A stretch of DNA of 7,516 nucleotides from assembly GCA_028287205.1 (NCBI GenBank), contig JAQBQC010000015.1, forward strand, positions 1-7,516, written 5' to 3'. The first letter of the stretch is position 1; every line of letters starts with the position of its first letter. The translations under genes and the position numbers were made by a program. Below are positions 6,101 to 7,516 of this stretch, one piece after another. The notes below the pieces were generated by a model. The model did no database searches. It had not been told where the DNA came from and saw nothing but the letters and a program-made list of their open reading frames with translations. The DNA is from Gemmatimonadota bacterium. Its GTDB lineage: Bacteria; Gemmatimonadota; Gemmatimonadetes; Gemmatimonadales; Gemmatimonadaceae.

Positions 6101-7099
6101 TCAGACCGCCCCGAGGCGCTGCTGCTTGAAAGTAGCGACCGCACCGACCATGCCGGCACTGCTGCGCAGCGTGCCCGCGACGATGCGGCACGCGTCGACC
6201 GCCGGACGGAACGCGCGGCGCTTCACCTCGGCGCGCAGCGGCTCGAAGAGCGGCTCGCCCGCCTGGGTCACGCCGCCGGTGATCACCACGACATCCGGAT
6301 TGAGGATGTTGAGCAGGTTGCCGATGCCCGTGCCGAGAAATCTGGCAGTGTCGCGCACCACCTCGAGCGCCAGCGCGTCGCCGGCGTTCGCGGCGGCGTA
6401 GATCGTTGCGGCAGTGAGCTCGTCGAGGCGCCCGTCGACCATGCGCCGCAGCATCGACACCTCATCGCGCTCCAGCGCCTCGCGCGCGCGCAGCGCGATC
6501 GCGGGGCCGGACGCGTAGGCCTCGAGGCAGCCGTAGTTGCCGCAGCGGCAATAGCGCCCCGTCGAGTCGATGGTCGTGTGCCCGATCTCGCCAGCGACAT
6601 CCGATGAGCCGTGATAGAGCACGCCATTCATGATGATGCCACCGCCGATGCCCGTGCCGATCGTGATGCCGACGACATTCTTCGCGCCCTGTGCCGCGCC
6701 CTTCCACCACTCGCCGATAGTAGCGCAGTTCGCGTCGTTGTCGAGCGCGACCGGCAGTCCGGTGCGAACGGAGATCGAGTCCCGCAGCGGAAAATCGCGC
6801 CACCCGAGGTTCGGTGCGACGACCACGACTCCACGCTCGCGGTCGAGCGGCCCCGGCGCACCAACGCCGACGCCGAGGAAGTCCTCCTCGCGCGCCTTTT
6901 CGCTCGCCGTCACGTCCGCGATGACTTCCGCCACCATAGTCGCGATGCGATGCACCACCGCCTCGGCCCCGAGCTCCGCCTGCGTCGCCGCCTGGCGCAC
7001 GGCGAGCTGCCGGCTCCCGTCCTCGGGCATTGCGCCGACGACGATGTTGGTGCCGCCCAGGTCCACGCCGACGATGTACCTCGTGCGTGCGTTGCTCAT
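6101..7099 (-). CDS. ROK-family sugar kinase (glucokinase-like)
   Basis: The 332-residue protein has the usual length and motif order of bacterial ROK kinases. The phosphate-binding loop GVDLGGTN is at residues 11-18. The catalytic segment LDNDANCA is at 119-126, with D122 as the probable general base. The glycine-rich GITIGTGIGGG is at 144-154. The ROK zinc site is complete: GEIGH with H174, then CRCGNYGCLE with C184, C186 and C191. A C-terminal adenosine-binding segment VITGGV follows. It should be a cytoplasmic enzyme phosphorylating a hexose such as glucose or an N-acetylated amino sugar with ATP. There is no N-terminal helix-turn-helix, so it belongs to the kinase branch and not the ROK repressors. 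The start is ATG with GGGGA 7 nt upstream. It follows a glycosyltransferase and is followed after 1 nt by a PfkB kinase, so it sits inside an operon. The substrate cannot be fixed from sequence. Confidence 0.95.
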   Translation of the reverse strand: MSNARTRYIVGVDLGGTNIVVGAMPEDGSRQLAVRQAATQAELGAEAVVHRIATMVAEVIADVTASEKAREEDFLGVGVGAPGPLDRERGVVVVAPNLGWRDFPLRDSISVRTGLPVALDNDANCATIGEWWKGAAQGAKNVVGITIGTGIGGGIIMNGVLYHGSSDVAGEIGHTTIDSTGRYCRCGNYGCLEAYASGPAIALRAREALERDEVSMLRRMVDGRLDELTAATIYAAANAGDALALEVVRDTARFLGTGIGNLLNILNPDVVVITGGVTQAGEPLFEPLRAEVKRRAFRPAVDACRIVAGTLRSSAGMVGAVATFKQQRLGAV

Positions 7100-7106
7100 G
7101 CGCGCA

Positions 7107-7111
7107 TCCCC
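7107..7111 (-). promoter_or_regulatory. Ribosome binding site of the ROK kinase
   Basis: GGGGA lies 7 nt upstream of the ATG at 7099-7097, inside the 18-nt gap after the glycosyltransferase stop. It supports that ATG as the true start. An ATG at 7107-7105 is out of frame and meets a stop after three codons. Confidence 0.6.
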
Positions 7112-7117
7112 GTCGCT

Positions 7118-7516
7118 TCAGCAGGCACCGAGCACCTCATCCACGGCGATCGCGACCGCGTCCACTCCGAGCTCGCGCATGCAGCGCCAGTGCCCGAGGG
7201 GACAGCGGGGAGGACCGTGATGGTGGCAGGGGCGACAGGCAAGCGCGTCTAGTCCGAGGGAGATGGAGTGAGGAGCCAGCGGACCAAAGCCAAAGGCTTC
7301 GACCGTCGGCCCAAAAATAGTGATGGTGGGCGTGCCCATGGCGGATGCCAAATGCTGCGGCGCCGAGTCATTAGTAACCAGCAACTTCGCACGACCGATC
7401 AATTCGGCTGAGGCAAGCAACGTCAACGAGGCCGTTCCGTCAACCACCCCTTGCGCGCCGGAAAAATCAGCGATAGATGCGGCCTCCGAGCTGTCCGCGG
7501 GACCGCCAACGATCGC
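7118..7516 (-). CDS. Family 9 glycosyltransferase (heptosyltransferase-like), 5' end missing
   Basis: The reading frame is open from the window edge to a TGA at 7120-7118, giving the last 132 residues. They contain the GT9 C-terminal signature VTNDSAPQHLASAMGTP (visible residues 47-63) followed by IFGPT, which in ADP-heptose:LPS heptosyltransferases forms the nucleotide-sugar binding loop. A Cys/His-rich stretch follows (Cys 94, 97, 105 and 112 of the visible part, with HHHG between), then CM-REL, a pattern I associate with heptosyltransferase II-like proteins. The family transfers heptose or related sugars to the LPS core on the cytoplasmic face of the inner membrane. The N-terminal acceptor domain lies outside the window, so the exact donor and acceptor cannot be told. 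Codon use is looser than in the neighbours: about 40 of 132 codons end in A or T by hand count. The stop is 18 nt before the ROK kinase start, so co-transcription is likely. Confidence 0.9.
   Translation of the reverse strand, partial: AIVGGPADSSEAASIADFSGAQGVVDGTASLTLLASAELIGRAKLLVTNDSAPQHLASAMGTPTITIFGPTVEAFGFGPLAPHSISLGLDALACRPCHHHGPPRCPLGHWRCMRELGVDAVAIAVDEVLGAC

Noticed and set aside
5128..6129. A 333-codon plus-strand open frame over the PfkB kinase gene
   Set aside because: It is antisense to a gene with a clear catalytic signature, and the composition is typical of a shadow frame.
6100..6159. Longer PfkB start at 6159
   Set aside because: It would overlap the ROK gene by 59 nt and add a Ser-rich segment not expected in the family. 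ATG 6099 sits 1 nt after the ROK stop.

Overview
The window is GC-rich, with a strong preference for G or C at third codon positions. Every gene I can support lies on the minus strand, so transcription runs from high to low coordinates. FtsE, FtsX and an EnvC-like murein hydrolase activator, plus a heptosyltransferase-type glycosyltransferase, point to a high-GC Gram-negative (diderm) bacterium. The protein style reminds me of Gemmatimonadota, but that is an impression from memory and not a demonstrated assignment. I see no tRNA, rRNA, CRISPR array, insertion sequence or phage gene.

Layout in transcription order: (1) 7516-7118, the C-terminal part of a family 9 (heptosyltransferase-like) glycosyltransferase, cut by the window edge and with noticeably more A/T-ending codons than its neighbours; (2) 7099-6101, a ROK-family sugar kinase; (3) 6099-5125, a PfkB/ribokinase-family kinase starting 1 nt after the ROK stop; (4) 5128-4241, a STAS-like domain fused to a GHKL (HATPase_c) ATP-binding domain; (5) 4244-3690, a second STAS-like protein with a C-terminal winged-helix-like segment; (6) 3693-3391, a 100-residue protein of unknown function, possibly a small beta-barrel; (7) 3374-2214, a PLP-dependent trans-sulfuration enzyme; (8) after a 99-nt gap, ftsE (2114-1410), ftsX (1410-562) and the N-terminal part of an envC-like gene (544-1).

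Genes 3 to 6 are locked together by 4-bp stop/start overlaps (ATGA, GTGA, GTGA). The ROK gene sits 1 nt upstream and the PLP enzyme 16 nt downstream. This looks like one operon joining two sugar kinases, a possible partner-switching module (STAS plus GHKL ATPase) and a sulfur amino-acid enzyme. The STAS/GHKL/small-protein trio is the least explained and most interesting part. The ftsE-ftsX-envC block is a classical division module: the FtsEX ABC complex controls a periplasmic coiled-coil activator of peptidoglycan hydrolases at the septum.
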